Assembly (NCBI GenBank): GCA_018335575.1
Contig: JAGXRT010000032.1
Span: forward strand, 1-64,000
Reading direction: 5' to 3'
DNA length: 64,000 nt
Source: Bacteroidota bacterium
Lineage (GTDB): Bacteria > Bacteroidota > Bacteroidia > Flavobacteriales > Flavobacteriaceae
The first letter of the stretch is position 1, and each line of letters begins with the position of its first letter. A program made the position numbers and the translations under genes. Shown here piece after piece: positions 1-10,218 of the stretch. The notes beneath the pieces are model-generated. The model did not search any database. It saw only the letters and a list, made by a program, of their open reading frames with translations, and was not told the origin of the DNA.

Positions 1-262
1 AAAAAGGATAATTAAAGATTTTTTAGCTAAAACCCACAGCTTTTAAAATTATAAAATTGTATTTATAATAAATATTTAACATAATTTCTTGGTATAATTT
101 TAAATAAAATTCAATTTTTAACTAAGATAATTTGAAGAAGGTTAAAAAGCGATAAAAAAATGTATTTTAGCACGAATTTACTTGTGTTCACGTTAGTTAT
201 TCAAGGTGAAAAAAGTAAAAACAATTAACTAATTAAATAAATTATTAACTAAATTTTTATCT

Positions 263-3200
263 ATGAGAAAATTTACTTTTTGGCTTTCTGCATTGATGTT
301 GGTTTTCGGAATCAACCTAGCAACGGCCCAAACAAAAGTAATTTCCGGAAAAGTGACCGACGCAAGCGGGCCACTACCGGGAGTAAGTGTGGTAATTAAA
401 GGAACCACCAAAGGGACTCAAACAGATTTTGACGGTAAGTATTCCTTAACTGCCAATGTTGGAGATGTACTCCAGTTTACATTTGTAGGAATGGAAACAG
501 CCTCCAGAACTGTAGGAGCAGCCAATGTAATTGACCTAAAAATGGCTGAAGGTGCACTGGCATTGGAAGAGGTTGTTGTAACAGCTTTAGGTGTTGTTAA
601 GAAAAAAGACGCCGATTTAAGTTCCTCTACTACAGTTGACACCAAATCACTTCAAAAATCTGGTGAATCTGGTGTTATTCAAGCTTTAGCTGGAAAAACT
701 TCTGGACTTAGAATTACTAAAACTACTGGTGATCCTGGTTCTGGAGCTTATATGCAAATTCGTGGTCAGAATACCATTTTAGGAGATGCTTCGCCTTTAA
801 TTATTTTAGATGGGGTGCCGATTGCAAACTCTAATATTGGTAGTGGTACAGCTGGTGTTATCCAACAATCACGTTTAAATGATTTAAGCTCGGATGATAT
901 TGAAAACGTAACTGTATTAAAAGGAGCGGCTGCTGCTGCTGTTTGGGGTACGGGTGCTGCAAATGGTGTAATTATCATCAATACTAAAGCTGGAAAAATT
1001 GGTGCTAAAAAAATGAGCATTGAGGTTAGAAATTCAATTGCTATTGATAAAATTAATGTTGAGTTTGAAAAGCAACAAGTGTTTGGTCAAGGATTGAACG
1101 GCGTTTGGCAAGCAAATGGCTTACGCTCTTTTGGAGATAAAGTATCATTACGTAGCGGAGCTCCTGATGCTGTAACTGTTGGTAATTTAAGATTTGAATC
1201 GTACCAAACTGGTAAGATTTACTACCCTATAACTGCTAAAAACGATAAAACTAATTACAATAAGGTAAACAGAGATCAGGTTTTTGGTGATGGATTCACA
1301 TGGGATAAATCAGTAAGCATTAATTATGGTGCTGAGAATTCAAGTACATTCTTAAGTTTCTCTGACTGGGATCAAAAGGGTATAATCAACGCTGGTTCTA
1401 ATTACAGAAGACAAACACTCAGAGCAAATCAAACTACTAAATTGACGGATGATTTAACAGTTAAATTTAATACTTCGTATGCTAAAGTTAAATCTGATCG
1501 TATCCAAACTGGATCTAACGTTGAAGGTTTGTACTTAAGTTATTTAAGAAATCCACTAGATTTTGACAATACCGATTACAAAGGAGTACATTATAATGCT
1601 TCTGGCACTCCAACAAGAGATACACAAAGAGCATACAGAAACTATTTAGGAATTCCTTTAACCAGTGTATTTAACAATCCAGGTTGGACTTTAAATGAAC
1701 AAGATAATCCAAATAAAGTAGAGCGTTTTACTATTGCTCCAGAATTTAATTGGAATATTAGAGAGAATATGAAATTAACTGCGCGTTATGGGTTAGATTA
1801 CTATACAGACCATAGAGAGACTTACTTCCCTGTTCATTCAGGAGGTGGTAACATCAACGGATTCTACGGTCAGGATGATATTCAGGAAAAAACTCAAAAC
1901 TTCAACGTGTTTTTACAAACCAATTATGATTTAACAGATGCTGTTAAATTAAATTGGATTTTAGGAGCTACTCTTGATAGAAAAGAATATGCAAGAATTT
2001 CTGGTACGTCTTCTACCTTTGTAAATCCTTTTGTGGGAGATTTAAGAATTTTCTCTAACTCAACAGCAGCTAACACCAATGCTACTAGTTATAAGGAAGA
2101 GTCTAGAAAATCTGGAGGTTATGTAGTGTTAAATGCAGACATATACGATCAGTTATTATTAGAGTTAACAGGAAGATATGAAAGACCATCTTCATTAGAG
2201 GCTAATACGTTTTATCCAAGTGCATCCTTAGGATGGTTATTCTCTAAAAATTTTGAAAGCGATTTCTTAAGTTTTGGAAAATTCCGTGCAACCTATGGTG
2301 AAATTGGTATTGAACCAGCTGTTTATTCAACAAGTACTACATATGCTGCTACTAACATCGCATCTTCTTGGGGCGATGTGTTAAATGCATCAGTGTATGG
2401 AAATCCTTTTGCCCGTTCCTTAACGTTAGGAAATCCTTTATTAAAAGAAGAGCGTGTAAAAGAATTTGAAATCGGAACTGATTTACGATTTTTACAAAAC
2501 AAAGTAACCTTAGGGTTAACGTATTATGACAGAACTACTGAAGATGCTATCTTAAATTTAGATGTAGCTCCATCAACAGGTTTTGGTGGCACATTAGCAA
2601 ATGCGGCAGAAATAACCAACAAAGGTATTGAGATTGATTTAGGATTAAAATTAATTTCAAAAGGAGATTTTAACTGGAATATGAACATGAGCTACTCTCA
2701 AAACAAAAACATGGTAGAGAGCTTAAGCGGTGTTCAGTCAGTATTTTTAGCCGGATTTACAGGAGTTTCCTCAAGAGTAGTTGAAGGACAACCTATGGGT
2801 GCTCTTTGGGGTGTAGCATGGAATAGAGACGCAACTGGTAAATTAATTTTAGATGCAAATGGCTTCCCAACTGCAGCGCCAGCTGAATCTGTTCTTGGTG
2901 ATCCAAATCCAGATTGGATGGGTGGTTTAGGAACTACTATTTCATACAAAGGACTTACCTTATCAGCGCAATTAGAAACTTCTCAAGGAAATGATATGTG
3001 GTCTGGAACTAAAGGGGCGATGATTAACTACGGTACTTGGAAATCTACAGGAGATGAATCAGTTGCGCCGTCAGATATTAAAACATCTGCTGGTGTAGTA
3101 ATTCCTGCTGGAACAACCTTTAGAGGTCACGTTCAAGATTTTGGTGCTGGCCCAGTAGCATTAACACAAACCTGGTGGATGGGAACCGGAGGAGGTTTCG

Positions 3201-3472
3201 GTCCAGTAGGAGAACAATTTGTTGAAGATGCATCTTGGACAAGAATTAGAGAAATTTCATTAGCATATACGTTGCCTGTTAAATACCTTAAATCAACTGG
3301 TTTAACAAGTGTAGAAGTAAGTGCTTCCGGTAGAAACTTAGCTTTGTGGACAGATGTTGAAGGATATGATCCTGACTCTAATTTAACTGGTCCTTCTAAA
3401 GGACGTGGTTTAGATTATTTTGGTAATCCTAGTACAAAATCATATTTATTTACCTTAAAACTAGGATTTTAA
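263..3472 (+). CDS. SusC/RagA-family TonB-linked outer membrane protein
   Basis: 1069 aa; signal peptide; CarboxypepD_reg-like N-terminal domain (GKVTDASGPLPGVSVVIKGTTKGTQTDFDGKYSL), plug domain (ANGVIIINTKAGK), C-terminal beta-barrel ending in F; followed by SusD. Confidence 0.96.
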   Translation: MRKFTFWLSALMLVFGINLATAQTKVISGKVTDASGPLPGVSVVIKGTTKGTQTDFDGKYSLTANVGDVLQFTFVGMETASRTVGAANVIDLKMAEGALALEEVVVTALGVVKKKDADLSSSTTVDTKSLQKSGESGVIQALAGKTSGLRITKTTGDPGSGAYMQIRGQNTILGDASPLIILDGVPIANSNIGSGTAGVIQQSRLNDLSSDDIENVTVLKGAAAAAVWGTGAANGVIIINTKAGKIGAKKMSIEVRNSIAIDKINVEFEKQQVFGQGLNGVWQANGLRSFGDKVSLRSGAPDAVTVGNLRFESYQTGKIYYPITAKNDKTNYNKVNRDQVFGDGFTWDKSVSINYGAENSSTFLSFSDWDQKGIINAGSNYRRQTLRANQTTKLTDDLTVKFNTSYAKVKSDRIQTGSNVEGLYLSYLRNPLDFDNTDYKGVHYNASGTPTRDTQRAYRNYLGIPLTSVFNNPGWTLNEQDNPNKVERFTIAPEFNWNIRENMKLTARYGLDYYTDHRETYFPVHSGGGNINGFYGQDDIQEKTQNFNVFLQTNYDLTDAVKLNWILGATLDRKEYARISGTSSTFVNPFVGDLRIFSNSTAANTNATSYKEESRKSGGYVVLNADIYDQLLLELTGRYERPSSLEANTFYPSASLGWLFSKNFESDFLSFGKFRATYGEIGIEPAVYSTSTTYAATNIASSWGDVLNASVYGNPFARSLTLGNPLLKEERVKEFEIGTDLRFLQNKVTLGLTYYDRTTEDAILNLDVAPSTGFGGTLANAAEITNKGIEIDLGLKLISKGDFNWNMNMSYSQNKNMVESLSGVQSVFLAGFTGVSSRVVEGQPMGALWGVAWNRDATGKLILDANGFPTAAPAESVLGDPNPDWMGGLGTTISYKGLTLSAQLETSQGNDMWSGTKGAMINYGTWKSTGDESVAPSDIKTSAGVVIPAGTTFRGHVQDFGAGPVALTQTWWMGTGGGFGPVGEQFVEDASWTRIREISLAYTLPVKYLKSTGLTSVEVSASGRNLALWTDVEGYDPDSNLTGPSKGRGLDYFGNPSTKSYLFTLKLGF

Positions 3473-3492
3473 TAACTTAAAACATTATAGTC

Positions 3493-4803
3493 ATGAAAAA
3501 TACAATAAAACTATTATTTTTCCTTCTATTAACTATAAGCTTTGTTGCTTGTAGTGACTTTACAGACGGAATAAATGAAAACCCAAATAACTTTACTTCT
3601 GCACCTGGAAGTATGTTAATTGGTCAAGCTAATATGGAAGTAGTTAAACTATTTTCATCACAGGCAGGTAGAACATCATCTATTTTCACCGATCAATTAT
3701 CAGGTATTGATAGACAGTATACTTCGTTAAACACTTATGTTACTACTGCTGGTGATTATGATGATGATTGGACTGATTTATATGCTTCAGGTTATGGTCA
3801 GGCCAAATTAGCAGAACAAGATGCAGTTAAAACTGGTAATAAAGTGCTAGAAGGTGTAGCGCAAATTGTACAAGGTATGTTAATTGCAGAAGCTGCTAGT
3901 TTATGGGGTAATGTTCCATTCATTGAGGCTGGAGATTATGTAAAGTACCCAAATCCAATGTACGACGGTCAAAAAGCTGTTCTAGATGGTGCTCAAGCAT
4001 TATTTACTAAAGGAATTGCAAATGTTGGAACTGCAACTGTAGCTAGCCTTTTTGGAGCTCCTGTTTATAGAAGCAATAGCGCTACTTGGGCTAAGGTTGG
4101 TAACTCTTTAAAAGCACGTTATTATTTAGTAGCTAAAGATTATCCTAATGCTTTGGCTTTTGCAAAATTAGGTATATCTAGTAGAACGGAAGACTTATTA
4201 TCCAATCACACGAGTACAGTAGGTCAAAAGAATATGTATTTTCAGTTTTTAGCTGAGTTAAGATCAGGAATGTTAAGTGGTCAGAATTCTCATTTATATA
4301 AGTTAGTTTCTGGAACAACACCAAGATTATTGGCAACACCAGGAGATGCTCAAAGAAGAGCGATTTATTTTACTGGTACCGAGCCAAGAACTAGTTCTGG
4401 AGGAATTTTTGCAGTAGATGCTTCTTTCCCGATTATCTCATTTGTTGAAACTAAATTAATTGAAGCAGAAGCAGCTTACAGAACCGGTGGTGATGGGCTT
4501 ACTCCATTTAATGCTGTTCGTACTGAATTAGCTTCAGTTTACGGTGGAAGTTTCCCAGCTTCTACAGCTACAGGAAATGCCTTATTGTTACAGATTTTAG
4601 AAGAAAAATACATTTCTCTTTTAGGACAAACTCAGGTGTTCCACGATGTGAGAAGAACCAATAACGCTATTGGCGTGCCAATTAAGGGTGTTGGAGCTAC
4701 AAAAATACCACAACGATTTTTGTATCCACAAGTTGAAATTAATGCTAACAAAAATTTCCCTGGTTTGGTTGATTTATTTGAGCCAACACCGGTTAATAAA
4801 TAA
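3493..4803 (+). CDS. SusD/RagB-family nutrient-binding outer membrane lipoprotein (SusD-like_2 type)
   Basis: 436 aa; lipobox FVACSD; NENPNNFTSAP motif; paired directly downstream of SusC. Confidence 0.92.
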   Translation: MKNTIKLLFFLLLTISFVACSDFTDGINENPNNFTSAPGSMLIGQANMEVVKLFSSQAGRTSSIFTDQLSGIDRQYTSLNTYVTTAGDYDDDWTDLYASGYGQAKLAEQDAVKTGNKVLEGVAQIVQGMLIAEAASLWGNVPFIEAGDYVKYPNPMYDGQKAVLDGAQALFTKGIANVGTATVASLFGAPVYRSNSATWAKVGNSLKARYYLVAKDYPNALAFAKLGISSRTEDLLSNHTSTVGQKNMYFQFLAELRSGMLSGQNSHLYKLVSGTTPRLLATPGDAQRRAIYFTGTEPRTSSGGIFAVDASFPIISFVETKLIEAEAAYRTGGDGLTPFNAVRTELASVYGGSFPASTATGNALLLQILEEKYISLLGQTQVFHDVRRTNNAIGVPIKGVGATKIPQRFLYPQVEINANKNFPGLVDLFEPTPVNK

Positions 4804-4822
4804 TTGAATTAATTAGATTGTA

Positions 4823-4850
4823 AAAAGCGTTCTTCGGAACGCTTTTTTTT
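4823..4850 (+). terminator. Rho-independent terminator with UUCG tetraloop
   Basis: AAAAGCGTTC-TTCG-GAACGCTTTT followed by T-run, just after susD stop. Confidence 0.9.
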
Positions 4851-5142
4851 AACAAAAAATTAAACAAAAATTAACATATTTAAGTTATTCAATAAAAGCT
4901 TCTAAAACATGAGAAAAATATAATTAAAACTTTAAAAAAGTACATTAAAAGCAAAAAAATAACCATTATACTGTTTGTACTTATAATTTAGAAGCTGTTT
5001 TACAGCACTACTGCGGCGCCCTCTTTGTTAAATTGTTTTTTGAATGAAATTAAACAATATATTCGCGAATTATACAGAATTATCATTCAGGTAACTACTG
5101 TATAAAAATCAATAAATCAAATTATTAACTTAAATTTTATCT

Positions 5143-8100
5143 ATGAGAAAATTTACTTTTTGGCTAACGGCTTTATTTTTAGTTTTCGGACTAAACCTAG
5201 CTACTGCCCAAACAAAAGTAATTTCTGGTAAAGTGTCCGATAATTCGGGTGCATTGCCAGGAGTAAGTGTGGTAATTAAAGGAACCACCAAAGGAACTCA
5301 GACTGATTTTGATGGTAAGTATTCCATCCAGGCAAATGTAGGAGACGTGCTCCAATTTACATTTGTGGGTATGGAAACTGCTACTGCTACAGTAGGAGCT
5401 ACCAATGTTATTAATGTTACTTTAAAAGAAAGTGCATTGGCATTGGAAGAAGTTATTGTTGTGGCTTATGGTACTGCTAAAAAAGCAGATTTTACTGGTT
5501 CGGCTACAAAAATTTCTTCTGAAACAATGGGAACAAAACCTGTGACCAATTTATCACGCGTTATTGAAGGTAATTCTGCCGGTGTTATTGTAACCTCAGG
5601 TAGTGGTCAGCCAGGTGCCGGTCAGGATATCCGTATCCGTGGATTTGGTTCAGTTAATGCTTCAAGTGCTCCGTTATACGTAGTAGACGGTGCGCCATTT
5701 TATGGTGAAATATCTACCATCAATATGGGGGATGTGGAGAATGTTACCATTTTAAAAGATGCTGCCTCTACTGCTTTATACGGTAACAGAGCTGCCAATG
5801 GGGTAATTATGATTACCACTAAAAAGGGTAAGAAAGGATTTTCTCAAACATCCTTAAGTATCAACCGCGGTATTTCAAATCCGGGTATCAAAGAATATGA
5901 AAGAGTAAATGCGTATGAATACTATCCGTTAGCTTGGGAATCCTACCGTAATAGTTTGTATTTTAGAACTTCAGCCCCACTATTTACCATCGATAATGCC
6001 AACGGTATTGCCAGTGGCACGTATCCTCGTAATTCAAGTGGATTGCAAATTTATCCGGGTACTTCTACAACCTATTCAGACATTCATCAGTTATTGCAAA
6101 ACAACCCGTTTGATAAATCAGGGTTGAATTTAATTGGTACGGATGGTGTGCTGAATCCTGCAGCTAAATTAATGTATCCGGAAGATATGGATTGGCAAGG
6201 AGCATTATACCGTACGGGTCAGCGTAGTAATTACGATTTAGTATACCAAGGAGGTGCCGATAAAACTGATTATTATGTGTCGTTAGGATACTTAAATGAA
6301 GAAGGATATGCTGTTCAGTCTGATTACCAACGGTATACAGGTCGTATTAATGTAAATAATCAAGCAACCGAATGGTTTAAAACCGGTTTAAATTTAGGAG
6401 GTACCATCACCAAATCATTACAAGCAGAAAGCGGCGGAACAGCCTTTGTTAACCCATTCTTCACTGCTCGATTAATGGGTCCTATTTATCCGTTACACAA
6501 ACACGATCCGATTACCGGTTTGGTACAATACGATGCCGATGGTAAAAAAGTGATGGAAACTTCCCGTCCTATTCAAAACGGTAGACATTCTTATTATGAA
6601 ACCATCTTAAATGATCGTATTGCCAGAACCAATACTATTTTTGGTAAAACGTATTTTGAATTTAAATTCTTAAACGATTTTAAATTTACTACCAATGTAA
6701 GTGTTGATTCAAGAAATTACAATTTTGAACGTTACGACAACCGTTTTGTTGGGGATGGTAATCCTGCCGGTCGCGGAGGAAGAACTAACACCCTAACTAA
6801 AACAGTTAACATAAACCAGTTATTAAATTATACCAAGTCATTTGGTAACCATAATGTAAATGCCTTATTAGGTCATGAAAATATGGATTATACCTACCGT
6901 TATTTTTACGGATTCCGTCAGGGATTAATTGTTGATGGACATTCAGAATTAATAAACTTTACTACCACTAATACCTTAACATCCTATGAAGATAAATACC
7001 GCACCGAAGGTTATTTTGGACGTTTAGATTATAACTACAACAGCAAATATTATCTTTCGGGGTCCTATCGTAAAGACGGATCTTCTAAATTTCACGAAGA
7101 GGTACGTTGGGGTGATTTTTGGTCATTAGGAGCTTCATGGAGACTTGATCAGGAAAACTTTATGAAAGATTCTAATTGGTTTAATCAGTTAAAATTAAGA
7201 GGATCGTATGGTGAAGTTGGAAATGATGCTGGTATTGGATTGTATGCCAACCAGGCTTTATATGAATTAGGTAGAAACAATGCCAATGAACCAGGTTTTG
7301 TATTCCAGTCATTACCTAATGATGTATTATCATGGGAAGCAAATAAAAGTTTTGATGTTGCCGTAGAATTCGGTATCAAAAACAGAATTGAGGGATCGGT
7401 AGAGTTTTATCACAGAATATCAGATAATTTATTATTTGATGTGCCACTTCCGTTAACAGCTGGAGTTGGTAGTGTAACTAAAAATGCTGGAACCTTGTTT
7501 AATGAAGGTGTTGAAATTACTTTATCATCGGATATCATCAAAAAAGACAACTTTAAATGGAATCTTAATGTTAATGCTTCTACCATTAAAAATGAATTTA
7601 CCAAATTACCGGGTGATAAAATTAATGATGATGGTACTAAGTATTATGATGAAATTATAACAGGTACAAAAAAATTAAGAACAGGACAATCATTATACGA
7701 TTACTGGTTACGCGATTGGACCGGTGTAGACCCAGCAGATGGACTTTCGTTATACAAATTTGATGAAACCAGAACCCCTGGAGCCAGCGAGCGCACCATT
7801 AATGGCGTGTTAATGACTACCAATCCTAATAATGCACAGTATCATTATGTAGGATCTTCTATACCAGATGTAATGGGAGGTATCACCAATACCTTTAATT
7901 ATAACAACTTTACGTTATCGTTCTTAGTTACCTATCAGTTTGGAGGTTATTCATATGATTCAACCTATGCTAACTTAATGCACGGAGGATCATCAACAGG
8001 TCAAGCTTGGCACCCAGATATTTTCAAACGTTGGCAAAAACCGGGTGATATAACCGATGTGCCGCGTTTAGACTCAGCACAGTCTACCAATATCAGTGCA

Positions 8101-8349
8101 GCATCAGACCGTTGGCTAACAAGTTCTTCATTTGTTAGTTTAAAATCGATGAACTTAACCTATACCTTACCTAAAGATGTGGCTAAAGATTGGGGCTTAG
8201 TAAATGCTAGAATATATATCAGTGGCGAAAATCTTTATTTAGACGCTTCAAGACGTGGATTGGATGTACAACGTAGTTTCGCCGGAACTACCGATTATAC
8301 CTATACACCGTCTCGTATTATATCTACCGGATTAAACTTAACATTCTAA
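5143..8349 (+). CDS. SusC/RagA-family TonB-linked outer membrane protein
   Basis: 1068 aa; first ~100 aa nearly identical to the 263..3472 SusC; plug and barrel motifs (ANGVIMITTKKGK). Confidence 0.96.
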   Translation: MRKFTFWLTALFLVFGLNLATAQTKVISGKVSDNSGALPGVSVVIKGTTKGTQTDFDGKYSIQANVGDVLQFTFVGMETATATVGATNVINVTLKESALALEEVIVVAYGTAKKADFTGSATKISSETMGTKPVTNLSRVIEGNSAGVIVTSGSGQPGAGQDIRIRGFGSVNASSAPLYVVDGAPFYGEISTINMGDVENVTILKDAASTALYGNRAANGVIMITTKKGKKGFSQTSLSINRGISNPGIKEYERVNAYEYYPLAWESYRNSLYFRTSAPLFTIDNANGIASGTYPRNSSGLQIYPGTSTTYSDIHQLLQNNPFDKSGLNLIGTDGVLNPAAKLMYPEDMDWQGALYRTGQRSNYDLVYQGGADKTDYYVSLGYLNEEGYAVQSDYQRYTGRINVNNQATEWFKTGLNLGGTITKSLQAESGGTAFVNPFFTARLMGPIYPLHKHDPITGLVQYDADGKKVMETSRPIQNGRHSYYETILNDRIARTNTIFGKTYFEFKFLNDFKFTTNVSVDSRNYNFERYDNRFVGDGNPAGRGGRTNTLTKTVNINQLLNYTKSFGNHNVNALLGHENMDYTYRYFYGFRQGLIVDGHSELINFTTTNTLTSYEDKYRTEGYFGRLDYNYNSKYYLSGSYRKDGSSKFHEEVRWGDFWSLGASWRLDQENFMKDSNWFNQLKLRGSYGEVGNDAGIGLYANQALYELGRNNANEPGFVFQSLPNDVLSWEANKSFDVAVEFGIKNRIEGSVEFYHRISDNLLFDVPLPLTAGVGSVTKNAGTLFNEGVEITLSSDIIKKDNFKWNLNVNASTIKNEFTKLPGDKINDDGTKYYDEIITGTKKLRTGQSLYDYWLRDWTGVDPADGLSLYKFDETRTPGASERTINGVLMTTNPNNAQYHYVGSSIPDVMGGITNTFNYNNFTLSFLVTYQFGGYSYDSTYANLMHGGSSTGQAWHPDIFKRWQKPGDITDVPRLDSAQSTNISAASDRWLTSSSFVSLKSMNLTYTLPKDVAKDWGLVNARIYISGENLYLDASRRGLDVQRSFAGTTDYTYTPSRIISTGLNLTF

Positions 8350-8361
8350 AATCAGTACGAT

Positions 8362-9882
8362 ATGAAAAATATAGTTAAAAAAATAGGAATTTTATTAATG
8401 GTAGTGTCATTAGCTTCATGTAGTGACGATTACCTGGATACACTGCCTACAGATGCTGTAGGTGCAGATGATGCCATTGCAACCACTAAAAATGCCTGGG
8501 CATCCTTAAACGGAATTCACCGTTTGTTGTACTCTCAGCATAGAAGTACACAAGCCGAAGGTGGATTGGGAGGTATCTTTTTACTTTCGGATCATTTAGG
8601 AGAGGATATTGCTTATCCTAGTACTTCTAACAACACCTCATGGTTTGGAGGGACTCATAAATGGGTTGATCATAGAAATGAAAACAGTTCTATGGCTTCG
8701 TATCCGTATTATTTTTTCTATAGAATTATAAATGATGCTAATTTAATTATCAATAAGATTGACAATGCATCTGGAGATCCTACAGAAAAAAATAGAATTA
8801 AAGGTCAAGCTCTGGCTTATAGAGGTTGGGCACACTTTAACCTTGTACAATTTTACGGAAAACGTTATGTTGCAGGAACTACAAACAATCAACTAGGAGT
8901 TCCTATAATGTTGGCTTCTTCTGAAGAAGGAATGGCCCGCAATACCGTTGAAGAAGTGTATACCCAAATCAACAAAGATTTAAACGATGCGGCTACTTTA
9001 TTAACAGGGTACAACCGTGCCAATAAATCACACCTTAATTTGAATGTGGTGAATGGTTTAAGAGCGCGTGTTGCCTTAACACAAGGTAAGTGGGTAGATG
9101 CAGCTACGCATGCTGCAAGTGCAAGAACAGGCACTGGAATTGCTTTAATGTCTACTACCCAGTTTTTACAAGGATTTAATGATATTAGTAACCCAGAGTG
9201 GATATGGGGAAGCAATGTGCTTTCAGATCAAACCATGTTCTTTTATTCGTTCCATGCCTATATTTCAAGAAACTTTAGTTCTTCACACATTAGAACGCAT
9301 CCGAAGTCAGTATATTCCGATTTGTATACGAAGTTTCCTTCAACCGATGTAAGAAGAACTGTAGTAGCAACTACCAACTCTACTGCGGATAATTACCCAT
9401 CATATATGTCATTTGCTAGCGGTGTAACCTATAACCGTTTTGCTGCAGCGAGTAACAAATTCTGGGTTAAAGATCCTTCTAGCTCTGTAGCTGATATCGT
9501 TAATATGAGAGCGGCTGAGATGTTTTTAATAGAAGCAGAAGCAAGAGCCCGTAATGGTGAAGATGTGTTAGCTCAAAACGCCTTACACAGTTTAAATTTG
9601 ATGAGAAGAACGGATGTTCCTGTTAAATCAGTAAACACTGGTCAAGCCTTAATTGATGAAATTATGTTGCACAGACGTATGGAGTTATGGGGAGAAGGGT
9701 TTAGATACTTCGATTTAAAACGTACCAATGCTCCATTGAAACGAGATCATACCGGTACAAACCACAACAATACGCAAGTTGGCGGTATATTTAATGTACC
9801 TGCAGGAGATATAACTTGGGAGTTTATGATTCCACGTGCAGAGTTAAATGCCAACCCTAAAATGGTACAAAACCCTAGCTAA
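8362..9882 (+). CDS. RagB/SusD-family nutrient uptake outer membrane lipoprotein
   Basis: 506 aa; lipobox LASCSD; C-terminal ...RRMELWGEGFRYFDLKR typical of RagB/SusD. Confidence 0.95.
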   Translation: MKNIVKKIGILLMVVSLASCSDDYLDTLPTDAVGADDAIATTKNAWASLNGIHRLLYSQHRSTQAEGGLGGIFLLSDHLGEDIAYPSTSNNTSWFGGTHKWVDHRNENSSMASYPYYFFYRIINDANLIINKIDNASGDPTEKNRIKGQALAYRGWAHFNLVQFYGKRYVAGTTNNQLGVPIMLASSEEGMARNTVEEVYTQINKDLNDAATLLTGYNRANKSHLNLNVVNGLRARVALTQGKWVDAATHAASARTGTGIALMSTTQFLQGFNDISNPEWIWGSNVLSDQTMFFYSFHAYISRNFSSSHIRTHPKSVYSDLYTKFPSTDVRRTVVATTNSTADNYPSYMSFASGVTYNRFAAASNKFWVKDPSSSVADIVNMRAAEMFLIEAEARARNGEDVLAQNALHSLNLMRRTDVPVKSVNTGQALIDEIMLHRRMELWGEGFRYFDLKRTNAPLKRDHTGTNHNNTQVGGIFNVPAGDITWEFMIPRAELNANPKMVQNPS

Positions 9883-9902
9883 TTATTATAAAGCTATATA
9901 TT

Positions 9903-9929
9903 AAAAGCGTTCTTCGGAACGCTTTTTTT
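9903..9929 (+). terminator. Rho-independent terminator with UUCG tetraloop
   Basis: AAAAGCGTTC-TTCG-GAACGCTTTTTTT, same stem/loop as 4823..4850. Confidence 0.9.
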
Positions 9930-10065
9930 ATATCCTAAATTTAGATTTATGTAGGAATGTCTGATTATAAAAATCTTTTTTGGTTTTGTTGGCGCTGTCT
10001 TCAGCAGGATTGAGGTAGCTGTTGTGGTTAAAATAGGAAAGCGAACATGAAGTTTTATAAAAAAG

Positions 10066-10129
10066 TTGTACAATAGTTATATATAAGTTGTACAAAAAAA
10101 GTAATAAAGTTGTACAACTATTTGTACAT
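10066..10129. repeat. Phased palindromic repeat array TTGTACAA (3 perfect + 1 near-perfect)
   Basis: Copies at 10066, 10088, 10110 (exact TTGTACAA, each preceded by AG; 22-bp period) and 10122 (TTGTACAT); upstream of HU-like gene. Confidence 0.85.
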
Positions 10130-10218
10130 TTATGCTGAAGTTTGTTCTAAGTGTACCGTATCATTGACAAAAAGGTACCGCAAACTGCCATTTAACTACT
10201 AATTAAAACTTGTTAATT

